Assembly (NCBI GenBank): GCA_965224275.1
Contig: CBDCYR010000006.1
Location: forward strand, 124,001 to 188,000
Origin: CAUZWH01 sp965224275
GTDB taxonomy: Bacteria; Pseudomonadota; Alphaproteobacteria; SHVV01
Direction: 5' to 3'
DNA length: 64,000 nucleotides
Below, in pieces: positions 26,944 to 35,895 of this stretch (its first letter is position 1; each line of letters begins with the position of its first letter). The notes beneath the pieces were generated by a model. It worked only from the letters and a program-made list of their open reading frames with translations. It was not told where the DNA came from and searched no databases. The translations under genes were made by a program, and so were the position numbers.

Positions 26944-28182
26944 ATGCGCGTTTTGTTCCTGCATCCGAATTTCCCCGCCCAGTACCGCCACGTCGCGGCG
27001 GCGCTGGCCAAGGATTCGCAGAATGAAATCGTCTACGGAACGAGCCAGAAGCAAGGCAATATTGTCGGCGTTCGAAAAGTCCTGTTCGAGCCGCACCGTA
27101 AAGTACGAAAGGACACCCATCCCTATTTGCGAACAACCGAGGAAGCCGTTCTCAATGGCCAGGCGGTATACCGCATGGCCAAAGCACTCAAACAGCAAGG
27201 CTTTGTGCCGGACGTGGTCTGTTCGCACTCGGGCTGGGGCGTATCGCTCTATATCAAGGATGCCTTCCCCGACGCCCGCTTAATCAATCTGTTCGAATGG
27301 TATTACAACGCACAAGGTGCCGACGTCGGTTTCTGGCCGAACGAGACCGTAACCGACGACGAACATCTCACCGTACGGACTCGCAACGCGCCTATCCTGC
27401 TTGATCTCATGAACGTTGATTGGGGCTATTGCCCAACCAACTGGCAGTGGCAACAATTTCCTTCGCTCGTGCAAGCCAAACTCAGCGTGCTGCACGAGGG
27501 TATCGACACCAACTTCATGGTTCCGGCACCCGGCGCGCGCATCAAACTCCCCGACCTCGACCTTAGCCATACCGACGAGATCATCACTTATGTCGCCCGG
27601 GGTATGGAACCCTATCGTGGATTCCCGGAATTCATGCGCGCCGCGCGGCTTATTCAGCAACGGCGACCAAGCGCGCACATCGTCGTCGTCGGTGCCGATC
27701 GCGTGGCCTACGGAAAGAAGCTGCCGGGCGGTCAAACCTACAAGGAAAAGATGCTCGACGAGCTCCAGCTCGACACCGGTCGCATTCACTTCACCGGCTT
27801 GTTGCCCTATCCCCACTATCTGCAGGTTGTCCAAGCCTCAGCGGCCCACATCTATCTGACCGTGCCGTTCGTACTGTCATGGTCGATGATGGAGTGTATG
27901 GCAGCCGGATGCGTGGTGGTGGCGTCGGATACCGCGCCGGTGCGTGAAATGATTATCGACGGTGATAACGGCTTGTTGGTTGATTTCTTCTCGGCCGAAC
28001 AGGTTGCCGAGCGCGTCGACGCGGTGATCGACCACCCCAATCGGATGGCCGAGATACGACACAATGCGCGCCAAACCATCGTGCGAAACTACGCGTTGAG
28101 CGACTTGCTACCCACGCATCTGACGCTGATCGACGATGTCGCCAACCGGCGCCTGCCCCCGAGGCTCGCCGGACAAGATTAG
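26944..28182 (+). CDS. GT4-type glycosyltransferase
   Basis: A 412-aa GT-B fold transferase that should use a nucleotide-activated sugar. The N-terminal domain starts MRVLFLHPNFPAQYRHVA; the acceptor side has SHSGWGVSLYIKDAFPDARL. The C-terminal donor domain has the E-x7-E motif within MMECMAAGCVVVASDTAPVR, then DGDNGLLVDFF. No membrane span, so probably peripheral on the cytoplasmic face. It is convergent with the FkbM methyltransferase gene. Likely to act in surface-glycan or flagellin-glycan assembly with the nonulosonic acid genes downstream (inference). Confidence 0.88.
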   Translation: MRVLFLHPNFPAQYRHVAAALAKDSQNEIVYGTSQKQGNIVGVRKVLFEPHRKVRKDTHPYLRTTEEAVLNGQAVYRMAKALKQQGFVPDVVCSHSGWGVSLYIKDAFPDARLINLFEWYYNAQGADVGFWPNETVTDDEHLTVRTRNAPILLDLMNVDWGYCPTNWQWQQFPSLVQAKLSVLHEGIDTNFMVPAPGARIKLPDLDLSHTDEIITYVARGMEPYRGFPEFMRAARLIQQRRPSAHIVVVGADRVAYGKKLPGGQTYKEKMLDELQLDTGRIHFTGLLPYPHYLQVVQASAAHIYLTVPFVLSWSMMECMAAGCVVVASDTAPVREMIIDGDNGLLVDFFSAEQVAERVDAVIDHPNRMAEIRHNARQTIVRNYALSDLLPTHLTLIDDVANRRLPPRLAGQD

Positions 28183-28254
28183 TAAATCAGCGCGATTTGG
28201 CGGTTTGACATGTCGAGCTAGCGATCCCCGTGTGACAGGCAGAGCCGCGTCCGT

Positions 28255-29022
28255 CTATCGCCGGAAAATATAATTGGCCTCGGTTTTGTCATCGACGACG
28301 TAGCCCAGCGATTCGAGGTAATCGACGACCAGGCGGTGTCCTTCCAGGTGGACATTGATCTCGATCAGCAGCGTCGCGGTCTCGAGCTGCTCGAGCGTTT
28401 TCATGCCCCCGGCGATGACTTTGTCTTCGAATCCGTCGACATCGATTTTGATATGCGTGGGAACGGGCATGCCGGCCTCGACCATGTCGTCGATCGTGGT
28501 AGAGATGCAGCCTTGACGATGAACCGGGACGAACGCTTCGAATTGGGCGGCAAAAGCGTCGCGGGTGGTGACCGCGTGTTCGAATCCATGAAGCGCTTGG
28601 CCGGCGGCAAATGACGACAGGTTGAGGGTATCGAATTTGGCCTCGTCTGAGATCGCGACGCTGTAGGCGATCACCTCATCGATCAGGCTATTCACGACAA
28701 TGTTCTTGTTCAGCACAGCGTAGTTTTGCGATTCGGGTTCGCAGGCAAAAACGCGTATGCCTCGCGTTTTGGCGGCCCAAATCGAGTACATACCGACATT
28801 GGCGCCGACATCCAGGAGAACGTCGGTCTTCGCGAACCCGGCGATCCAATCCAAGGTTTTCGGTTCGTTGATATAGATTCGGTCAGCCCGCCAATTTGTC
28901 GCCGCCGTTGGCGTGCAGAAAATAACCTTCGTGCCTTCATGCTCGACGACGCGAACCGGGTTGATCGCCTCATATTCATCGATCGTAAGATCTACCGAGC
29001 GAACATTGAGCGGCGCATTCAT
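28255..29022 (-). CDS. FkbM-family methyltransferase
   Basis: SAM-dependent O-methyltransferase family frequently found in polysaccharide and glycopeptide loci. The 255-aa protein has the SAM-binding motif VLLDVGANVGMYSIWAAK, CEPESQNYAVLNKN for the adenosine pocket, TTIDDM and HIKIDVDGFEDKVIAGG, all typical FkbM motifs. A C-terminal tail is duplicated as a fragment at 26579. Probably methylates a sugar hydroxyl of the glycan made by the neighbouring genes. Confidence 0.9.
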   Translation of the reverse strand: MNAPLNVRSVDLTIDEYEAINPVRVVEHEGTKVIFCTPTAATNWRADRIYINEPKTLDWIAGFAKTDVLLDVGANVGMYSIWAAKTRGIRVFACEPESQNYAVLNKNIVVNSLIDEVIAYSVAISDEAKFDTLNLSSFAAGQALHGFEHAVTTRDAFAAQFEAFVPVHRQGCISTTIDDMVEAGMPVPTHIKIDVDGFEDKVIAGGMKTLEQLETATLLIEINVHLEGHRLVVDYLESLGYVVDDKTEANYIFRR

Positions 29023-29205
29023 GGCTGACTCCGCTAGAGCGTTTTCCTATCATTTGCGGTCATAGCCGGCAGGCTAGCGATGGGTTGACTCCCGGGGAAG
29101 CCCGCCGACGCGATGCCGACCCCATCATGGTCAACGAACTCCCTTAATTATGCGTTAAGCGGTGCTCCCTTATTGTTTGGGAAGCAACCCGCGAGGAGCA
29201 TTCCG

Positions 29206-29991
29206 ATGTTTGGTGAGGGCAACCCGTTCGACCATTCGATCGCACGTATTGGCGATCAACTAATTTGCGATCAGCCGTTCCCGCACTTCTACGTCGAGGA
29301 CGTGTTTAGTGCGGACGTGTTTGCGAAAATTCACGATTATTGGCCTGCGCCGGAGCACTTTCACAGTTCGCTAGAAGCCGGTGGCATGGAGCCGGAGCGG
29401 TTTTATTTCCGGCTTGGGGCAGCTGAAATAAAGGCACTTGACCCCGAAAAGCGCATTTTTTGGGAATCGATGGCGGCCTGGCTTACAAGCAGCAGACTGC
29501 TCGACCTTTCCGTATCCAAATATGGCGAGAAGATTACGTCGCGTTTGACGGAAATGTTCGGCGGCACGAACTGGGCCGCTGCGCAAATCCAACCCCTCAC
29601 GCGCTTCAACATCAGCCTGGTATGGGATGTCACGGGCTACCGGCTGCTCCCCCATGCGGACGATCCACGCGTCCTGTTGAACTATCTGTTCTACCTGCCA
29701 CCGGACGCGTCTCAGCGTGATCTTGGGACCACGATCTACGCCCCAAAAGACCCCACCTATGTGAGCCGCGGCGAAGCTCGGCACCATCGCGAGAATTTCA
29801 ACGCCCTCAAGACATTTCCCTATCTACCGAACTCGATGTTTTCCTTCGTGCGCACGCCACGATCGTTTCACGGAATGGAGGGCGTAAACACCACCAATAC
29901 AACCCGGAAGCTCATGTTTTACAGCCTGATGCTGCACGACGAGGCGATCGAGGCCGCCAATGTCAACGCTCCGGCAACGGCGCTCGCCTGA
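29206..29991 (+). CDS. 2-oxoglutarate/Fe(II) oxygenase-like protein
   Basis: A 261-aa protein with a prolyl-hydroxylase-like double-stranded beta-helix. The HxD pair is seen in LLPHADDPRVLLNYLFYLP and the distal histidine in FVRTPRSFHGMEGV; an arginine for 2-oxoglutarate binding would follow (TTRKLMFYSL). The ATG at 29206 has GAGGAG 7 bases upstream and is preferred over an in-frame start at 29113. The substrate is unknown; in this setting hydroxylation of a glycan or protein side chain is possible. It is convergent with legC. Confidence 0.8.
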   Translation: MFGEGNPFDHSIARIGDQLICDQPFPHFYVEDVFSADVFAKIHDYWPAPEHFHSSLEAGGMEPERFYFRLGAAEIKALDPEKRIFWESMAAWLTSSRLLDLSVSKYGEKITSRLTEMFGGTNWAAAQIQPLTRFNISLVWDVTGYRLLPHADDPRVLLNYLFYLPPDASQRDLGTTIYAPKDPTYVSRGEARHHRENFNALKTFPYLPNSMFSFVRTPRSFHGMEGVNTTNTTRKLMFYSLMLHDEAIEAANVNAPATALA

Positions 29992-30026
29992 CAACCATCA
30001 TCAGAGAAGCGCAATAGTTTGGAAGG

Positions 30027-31202
30027 TTAAGGTGAAGCTGCAACCCGGTCGTGGTCGCCGTCGTCGAGCAATCGCCGGCACAATTCGATCACCCGCTCCT
30101 GATCCTTCACGGACAACCCGGTCGAGCACGGCAATGCCACGAATCGGCTCGCCAGTCGATCCGAGGCCTCCAACGGTTCGCTGAGGGCATCGGCGTAAGG
30201 CAATTGTCGATGAAGCGGCTGCCAGAATAGCCGACCCTCGACCTCATCTGATCTTAACCCGGCTACCAGCGCCGTCGGGGAGATCGGCCTGTCCACGATC
30301 GCCACCCCGCTTATCCAACAAGCGCTCTCTGCCCATGGCACGATCGGGGTCGAGGCAACGCCGGGGATCTCGGCAAAGGCGTCGGCATAACGATCGCGAA
30401 TACGCCGCTTGGCCGCAACCAGCTCTGCCAGCTGCTCCATCTGCGCACAGCCAACCGCCGCTTGCAGATTGGTCATCCGATAATTAAAGGCGATCCTATC
30501 ATGCGTGTAGGCCTGGCCCGCGCGGGCGGTCGTGGTCAAATGGCGCACGCGCTCGACAAGCGCTGTATCGGGACCGGTTACGGCACCGCCGCCGCCGGCG
30601 GTAAGGGTCTTATTGCCATTGAACGAAAACACAGTGAGGTCCGCGCCGACGCCGCCAACCGGGTGATCCCGGCACGTCGCGCCCAGCGCAGCGGCGCCAT
30701 CGGCCACAATGGGAACGTCAAAGCGCCGCGCGATGTCGCCAATCGCTTCGAGATCGGCGGGGTGCCCGAGCGCATGAACGGGCATGATCGCCGCCACCCG
30801 CCGCTGGGTTTGTTTGTGTCGAATAATGCCGTCATGCCGCTCAACGTCGCGAGCAAAAACCTGTGCGAGTCGCGCCGCGTCCAGGGTCCAACTCTCTTCG
30901 TCGATATCAAGCAGCCAGGGTACTGCACCCGCCATAGCCACGGCATTGGCACTGGCAATAAAGGTGTAGCCAGGTACCACGACCAGATCGTCGCGCGACA
31001 CGCCGACCGCCACCAACGCAGCGTGAAGACCCGCCGTGCCCGTATTCGTCGCAGCAGCAACCTCGGTACCAGCAGCAGCAGCCACCAAGGCTTCAAATCG
31101 ATCGACAAAGGGGCCGACGGATGAGACGAAATTTGTCTCAATGCATTGTTGGAGGTAGGCAGCTTCGTTGCCGCCGAGATTTGGCTCGGCGAGCGGAATC
31201 AT
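30027..31202 (-). CDS. legC: LegC-type aminotransferase (DegT/DnrJ/EryC1 family)
   Basis: PLP enzyme that in legionaminic acid synthesis aminates C4 of the 4-keto-6-deoxy-GlcNAc nucleotide made by LegB. The 391-aa protein has the cofactor lysine in VFSFNGNKTLTAGGGG (about K198), the PLP-contacting aspartate in VPIVADGAAALGA (about D168) and TNTGTAGLHAAL. The ATG at 31202 is chosen; a GTG at 31208 is also in frame, and neither has a strong ribosome site. A MITE-like element ends 22 bases upstream and has probably displaced the native leader. Last gene of the minus-strand nonulosonic acid operon. Confidence 0.85.
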   Translation of the reverse strand: MIPLAEPNLGGNEAAYLQQCIETNFVSSVGPFVDRFEALVAAAAGTEVAAATNTGTAGLHAALVAVGVSRDDLVVVPGYTFIASANAVAMAGAVPWLLDIDEESWTLDAARLAQVFARDVERHDGIIRHKQTQRRVAAIMPVHALGHPADLEAIGDIARRFDVPIVADGAAALGATCRDHPVGGVGADLTVFSFNGNKTLTAGGGGAVTGPDTALVERVRHLTTTARAGQAYTHDRIAFNYRMTNLQAAVGCAQMEQLAELVAAKRRIRDRYADAFAEIPGVASTPIVPWAESACWISGVAIVDRPISPTALVAGLRSDEVEGRLFWQPLHRQLPYADALSEPLEASDRLASRFVALPCSTGLSVKDQERVIELCRRLLDDGDHDRVAASP

Positions 31203-31227
31203 CGGCACGAGCTGTTCTCAGTGCTAG

Positions 31228-31512
31228 TGGATGAAATCCAACATATGGTACCCATACGACGGCTTGCCGAGTTCGCCGGTGAGGCGCGCGAAGCGCGGCG
31301 ATGCCCCAAGAGACCGTTGGGCATCGGAAGCTTTGCGTAACGCGGCCGGTGAGTTCGGCAAGCCGCACTGTGGGTCGCCTATCCCGGTCCCCCGGTGCGT
31401 CGAAACCCCTCGACGATGCCCAATGGTCTCTTGGGGCATCGCCTGCGGGCTTCCTCCTGCCGAGCTACCGGGATACGCGATCATATGGGTACCATATGTT
31501 GGATTCCATCCA
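31228..31512. mobile_element. MITE-like non-autonomous element with nested inverted repeats
   Basis: A 285-bp element with no gene. Its ends (31228-31256 and 31484-31512) are 29-base inverted repeats with one mismatch, starting TGGATGAAATCCAACATATG. A second pair of 29-base inverted repeats (31298-31326 and 31414-31442, one mismatch) lies inside, each also forming its own hairpin (GATGCCC...GGGCATC). CTAG flanks both ends (31224-31227 and 31513-31516), as expected for a 4-bp target duplication. It separates legF from legC. Confidence 0.78.
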
Positions 31513-31564
31513 CTAGGCCGTACGCAACGGTCGGACGTCGGCAGCGGCGGATTGAGCCGTGCGT

Positions 31565-32257
31565 TCACGAAGGGATTTCTTCGGCGACGCGGAAGTCGCG
31601 CTCGTTATTAATGTCGATTGCCTCAAGCGTGCCAATGATCAGGGGTGCAAAATTCTTGTGGTTGACAATCAAGGCCTGCTCGTTGGCCGGGTTTAGAAGG
31701 TACCGGCTCCACGACATAAGGACGACCGGATTGGAACAGTATAGCGGCGGCAAATCCTGGCGTCGCTCCGGTTTGGAGACGACATCGAGGTATTCGTGCA
31801 TGCCACCCTTCGCATCCGGTTCAAACATGTACAGGGGGTGTTGATCGACCGCGACGACACTCACGACCGAATCGACCCCGACGTCGAGCTTGGCCAAGCC
31901 GTCGTCAATGTGGTGTGCCGAGCGCAGGGGAGAAGTGGGCTGCAGGTAGGCAACGGCATCGGGCTTCCAGCCCTCATCGTCGTCCAAACGGCCCAACACA
32001 TTGCGAACAACACTCATCGCCGTCGCTTCGTTGGAAGCGAGTTCGGCCGGTCGTAAGAATGGTACGTCAGCGCCGTGCGCACACGCGATCGCGGCGACCT
32101 CTTCGGAGTCGGTCGACACAATGACGCGGTCTAACCGGCTCGCGAGTGCCGCTTCGATGGCGTGAGCCACCAGAGGTTTTCCGGCAAGCGGTCGGATGTT
32201 TTTGCGCTTGACTTCGGAGGAGCCAATGCGCGCTGGAATCAGGCCGAGGGTTTGCAT
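31565..32257 (-). CDS. legF: CMP-nonulosonic acid cytidylyltransferase (LegF/NeuA-like)
   Basis: Activates a sialic-acid-like sugar with CTP to its CMP form. The 230-aa protein starts MQTLGLIPARIGSSEVKRKN, the nucleotide-binding loop of the family, with VIVSTDSEEVAAIACAHGAD and YLQPTSPLRSAHHIDDGL further on. The ATG at 32257 has GGAG 8 bases upstream and lies 5 bases after the radical SAM stop. The loop is slightly unusual (GSSEVKRKN where GSKxxxRKN is common). CMP-legionaminic acid is the most likely product given legB, legC, legG and legI nearby; a CMP-sialic acid role cannot be excluded. Confidence 0.85.
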   Translation of the reverse strand: MQTLGLIPARIGSSEVKRKNIRPLAGKPLVAHAIEAALASRLDRVIVSTDSEEVAAIACAHGADVPFLRPAELASNEATAMSVVRNVLGRLDDDEGWKPDAVAYLQPTSPLRSAHHIDDGLAKLDVGVDSVVSVVAVDQHPLYMFEPDAKGGMHEYLDVVSKPERRQDLPPLYCSNPVVLMSWSRYLLNPANEQALIVNHKNFAPLIIGTLEAIDINNERDFRVAEEIPS

Positions 32258-32262
32258 CGCCG

Positions 32263-33338
32263 CTACTCCGCCGCGATTGCTCCGGGTTGCTTGAAGGAGA
32301 CGGGAAAATAGCAGCGCCGGCAAATGTCCATCTCGCGGTAGCGTCCTTCCGCGTGGATGCGGCGAGTGTTCTTATATTTCTCTCCGTTCCAGATGTCGTA
32401 AAGACCCTCGCGCCGCCAATCACCAACCACGGTTTCGTCGTCATTGTCGAAACAGCAGATCGTGATATTGCCATTGGCCTTGAGAAACATTCGGTGGAAG
32501 GGCTGTGCGCAATGAAAGCCTGGAACTTCCGGATACTCTCCACTGACGGTTGAATCGCGTTCGGTGTACCAGCTGTAGCCAACCGCATCGACGATGCCGT
32601 CCCACATCACGCTCAGAGCCTGGAACTGACGCATCCACTTGGGATCGTCGTACATCACCATCGATACGCGCACCTGGCAGCCCGGACGAATTTCGTCGCG
32701 GAGCTTGGCAAAACCATAAAGGTTGTCGATGACGCGCCCCAACGTGGCCCCGACCCGCTGAGTTTCATAGTCGCGCGGATTGACGGCGTCGAAGGAAACA
32801 AAAACGCCGTCAACGCCAGCTTCGAGGAGCGCGCGAGCGTTTTTCTCGGTAAGCGCTGATCCATTTGAATTCATCAAAACGTCGACAAAGCCGTTTTGCT
32901 TAGCGTACGCGACCTGCCAGGCAACATCCTTGTGTAACAAGGGCTCACCCAAATAGTTGAGCTTCACCGATTTGGCGCCATGTTCAGCACCTTGATCGAT
33001 AATCGAGAGGCATATTGCGGTCGGGTGAGGAACGCCCACTCGTCGAAATTACCTTGCTCTACCATCAACGTACGCGGACACATCGGACATTTCAGATTGC
33101 AATGTGTGGTGGTCTCGATGTCGAGGTGCAGGGGAAAATCTCGCGCGACTTTGCTTTTCGGGATGTCAACCCAATCACGTCGATATTGGTGATAGGCCTC
33201 CGGCCGATGCTGTTTCCATCCATCGTCGAAAATGATCTCGCTATAGGTCGCGTTAGCGTCGAATTCCCAGTCTTTTTGAGCGTTCTCGGCACGTTTGGGC
33301 GCCACGAAACGAGCGATGTTTTTGGCTGTTGTTTCCAT
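32263..33338 (-). pseudogene. Radical SAM/SPASM protein, frameshifted
   Basis: The N-terminal piece (from ATG 33338) contains the [4Fe-4S] motif CNLKCPMC within HLDIETTTHCNLKCPMCPRT. The remainder (stop 32263) lies in another frame and contains LNYLGEPLLHKDVAWQV, VLMNSNGSALTEKNA and a SPASM-like tail (CAQPFHRMFLKANGNITICC, then DICRRCYFP). The two frames overlap around 33015-33039; one missing base near the CTCACCCGACCGC stretch explains the break. Intact it would be about 358 aa. Unknown reaction, perhaps on a sugar, since it lies inside the nonulosonic acid operon. A sequencing error is possible. Confidence 0.75.
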
Positions 33339-34238
33339 GCGAGGCGATATCCAGTGTAACGGGCGGGCGGTATCGGATATTTTTGCCCGAACTTGGTTAA
33401 TGAACGGTTAGGTAGTGAAGAATGCTCAGGTGATCGCTTCTCCAGCCGCGTAATCGCGCTGGGCCGACCGCCCGACAATCTCCCAAAAATCCATTGGCGA
33501 GCGGCCCCCGGCGGGACGTTTGGCGATGATTTTGTCAGGCGACAAAATCTCACCTCGGCGAATAGCGGCGCGGGCTACCAAACTTTTGCGGATGACAGTG
33601 CGATTACCCAATTCCGAGGGTGCTGGTGCTTTGTCAGGACCACCAAGCGCCTGCTCGACCTCGCGTATCGCCGTCACCATCGCCGCCATTTCGGGAGGCT
33701 CGACCGACGCTTTGTGATCGGGACCCTCTAGCCCGCGATCGAGCGTTAGGTGTTTCTCGATGATGCCGGCGCCACGTGCGACCGCTGCGATCGGAACCGT
33801 AATACCGCGCGTGTGGTCGGAGTAGCCGATTGGGATATCGAAGCTATCAGCCAACGTGTCCATAGCGCGGAGATTCACGTCGATCAGTGGTGCAGGATAC
33901 TCGGTCGTGCAATGAAGCAGGGTGACCCGCTGTCGCAGTATTTCGCGAGTGTCGGGGCGTTCGAAATTTTTCTGAAACGCCGGCATCGATGGAATCGCGT
34001 TCGCCTCGGCATAGCCAAACCCAATCACCGCCAGTGCCCCGGAAACATCCTCCAGATCACTCATCCCGGTTGATAGGATAATCGGCAACCCGGTCCGCGC
34101 GGCCTTCAGCAGCAGCGGCCCGTTGGTAATCTCACCCGAAGGAATCTTTAGCCGGCGCACGCCGAGATCGACCAATACGTCGATGGATTGTTCGTCAAAC
34201 GGGGTCGATAGGAATTCAATGCCCCGGGTTGCACAGTG

Positions 34239-34529
34239 ATAGTGAGTATCTGCGGGCCGGTTCCCTCGGAGTGACCTGACCCGCACAGCGATAGACGCAT
34301 CTAGACTGATAGGGCCGGCCGTCCTTGGGTGGCTTGACCCACACTCAGATCGACCGAGATGTCATTCCCCGGACATGTCGGCCACCCGGGGGCAACCGGT
34401 TGAGGTTCCGACCTCGACCGACATCGTGACCTGATGAGAGCCCGGCCTTGGGCGCCCCGTCACTGTCGTGTCCGACATCGGCTGAGTTCGGAGCCAACCC
34501 CTCCACCCATCATAGACCAGGGGGCGGAC
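34239..34529 (+). ncRNA. Possible bridge-RNA region of the IS110 element
   Basis: IS110-group elements are known to encode a structured bridge RNA in the long non-coding end before the recombinase gene; it pairs with target and donor DNA. This 291-base non-coding end fits in position and size. I could not identify the guide loops with confidence, so this is a placement by analogy. Confidence 0.35.
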
Positions 34530-35585
34530 ATGGCGACTACAACAGCCGACAACATCCAGATCATCGGTGGCGTCGACACCCACCAGGACCTGCACACCGC
34601 CGCCGTCGTGAGCCACGACGGAACGGTGCTTGGTACCGAATCGTTCTCCACCACCCGAGCCGGCTACCGGGCGATGCTTCGCTGGTTCCGCTCTCATGGC
34701 GAGCTGCTTCGTGTAGGAGTGGAATCCACCGGTACCTACGGAGCCGGCATCACCCGGCACCTGGCACTCTCGGGTATCCCCGTGCTCGAGGTGACCGGGC
34801 CGGACCCAGCCAGCCGAAGAGCCAAGGGCAAGGACGATGCCCTGGATGCGATCTCCGCGGCCGAGGCGGCGCGCACAAGACGCCGGGTCCAGGTGGCCAA
34901 AGACCGTTCCGGCAGCGTGGAAGCCCTGCGGGTGCTGCGAACAACGCGAAAGACGGCAATCAAGTGCCGCCGCGCGGCCCTGCAACAACTCTACAACACC
35001 ATCGTTGCCGCACCGGAGGAAGTGCGTGACCAGGTCCGCAACCTCACCCGCATGCAGCGCCTCCGTACCTGTGCGGCCTGGAGGCCGGACACGGTCGGCT
35101 ATCGAGACCCGGTGGTCGCGACCAAGCTCTCCCTGAAGTCCCTCGCCCGCAGAATCCTCGACATCAACGACGAGATCGCTGAACTCGACCGGTTCATCGT
35201 CCCCTTGGTCGAGGAGCTCGCCCCCAGTCTGCTCGAGCTCGAAGGCGTGGGCACCGAAAACGCAGGCGCAGTAATGGTCGCCGTTGGGGATAACCCGGAT
35301 CGGCTCCGCTCCGAGGCGAGCTTCGCCATGATGTGCGGCGTCTGCCCGATCCCCGCATCGAGTGGGAAGACGCAACGCCACCGTCTCAACCGCGGAGGCA
35401 ACCGCCAAGCCAACTCCGCCCTGCACATGGTCGTCGTGTGCCGAATGCGAACCGACGAGCGGACCCGAGCCTATGTCGCTCGCAGGACCCTGGAGGGGCT
35501 GTCCAAACGCGAGATCATGCGCTGCCTGAAGCGTTACGTGGCCCGCGAGATCTACCGCGTCCTCACGGCCCCATCGAGTGCTTGA
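34530..35585 (+). CDS. IS110-family transposase (DEDD recombinase)
   Basis: A 351-aa protein starting MATTTADNIQIIGGVDTHQD, with AGGGGGCGG just upstream of the ATG. The RuvC-like DEDD residues are visible: D in GGVDTHQDLH, E in VGVESTGTYG, and DD in GKDDALDAISAAEA. The C-terminal transposase_20 domain has GVGTENAGAVMVAV and the serine region IPASSGKTQRHRLNRGGNRQ. Full length, so probably active. Composition near 34780-35100 resembles actinobacterial-style high-GC IS110 members, hinting at transfer. Confidence 0.93.
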   Translation: MATTTADNIQIIGGVDTHQDLHTAAVVSHDGTVLGTESFSTTRAGYRAMLRWFRSHGELLRVGVESTGTYGAGITRHLALSGIPVLEVTGPDPASRRAKGKDDALDAISAAEAARTRRRVQVAKDRSGSVEALRVLRTTRKTAIKCRRAALQQLYNTIVAAPEEVRDQVRNLTRMQRLRTCAAWRPDTVGYRDPVVATKLSLKSLARRILDINDEIAELDRFIVPLVEELAPSLLELEGVGTENAGAVMVAVGDNPDRLRSEASFAMMCGVCPIPASSGKTQRHRLNRGGNRQANSALHMVVVCRMRTDERTRAYVARRTLEGLSKREIMRCLKRYVAREIYRVLTAPSSA

Positions 35586-35895
35586 CAAACATGAGAGCGT
35601 CCGATGATGCGCCGATGCAACGTTGGAGTTAGCTCGAGCGCGCGTAGCATCGCCAGTTGACTCTTCCCGGCGTCGGTTGTCTGAAGCTGGTAAGCCGCTT
35701 TTGGGGCATCCGCACAAAACAGTCTATCGGCGATGAAAGTTTGAAATTTGACGATGTCGGCACCGGCATCGGCGGCGGCCTCAACCAGGCCTAGCGCAAG
35801 ATCCAACGAACCGTTGTGGTTGACGCCGGCTTCAGCGATCACGATGGTCGGTGCAACAGATTTACCGTGCAGATCTGGCCGACCGCGCCGGTCGG

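Larger units (their letters stand above)
34239..35602 (+). mobile_element. IS110-family insertion sequence
   Basis: About 1364 bp, with ends set by restoring the legI reading frame; error of a few bases is possible. There are no terminal inverted repeats or target duplication, as usual for this family. It contains one transposase gene and about 290 bases of non-coding DNA before it. It is inserted antisense to legI. Confidence 0.82.

Noticed and set aside
31224..31516. The inverted-repeat element as a CRISPR or a riboswitch
   Set aside because: Only two repeat pairs in inverted order with flanking CTAG; this fits a MITE and not a spacer array or a known riboswitch.
33010..33040. Programmed frameshift in the radical SAM gene
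   Set aside because: No slippery sequence or downstream structure seen; the family is normally one continuous frame.
34362..35717. 451-codon antisense frame over the IS110 transposase
   Set aside because: Runs across the IS/legI border and has no protein-like character; the sense frame has all IS110 motifs.
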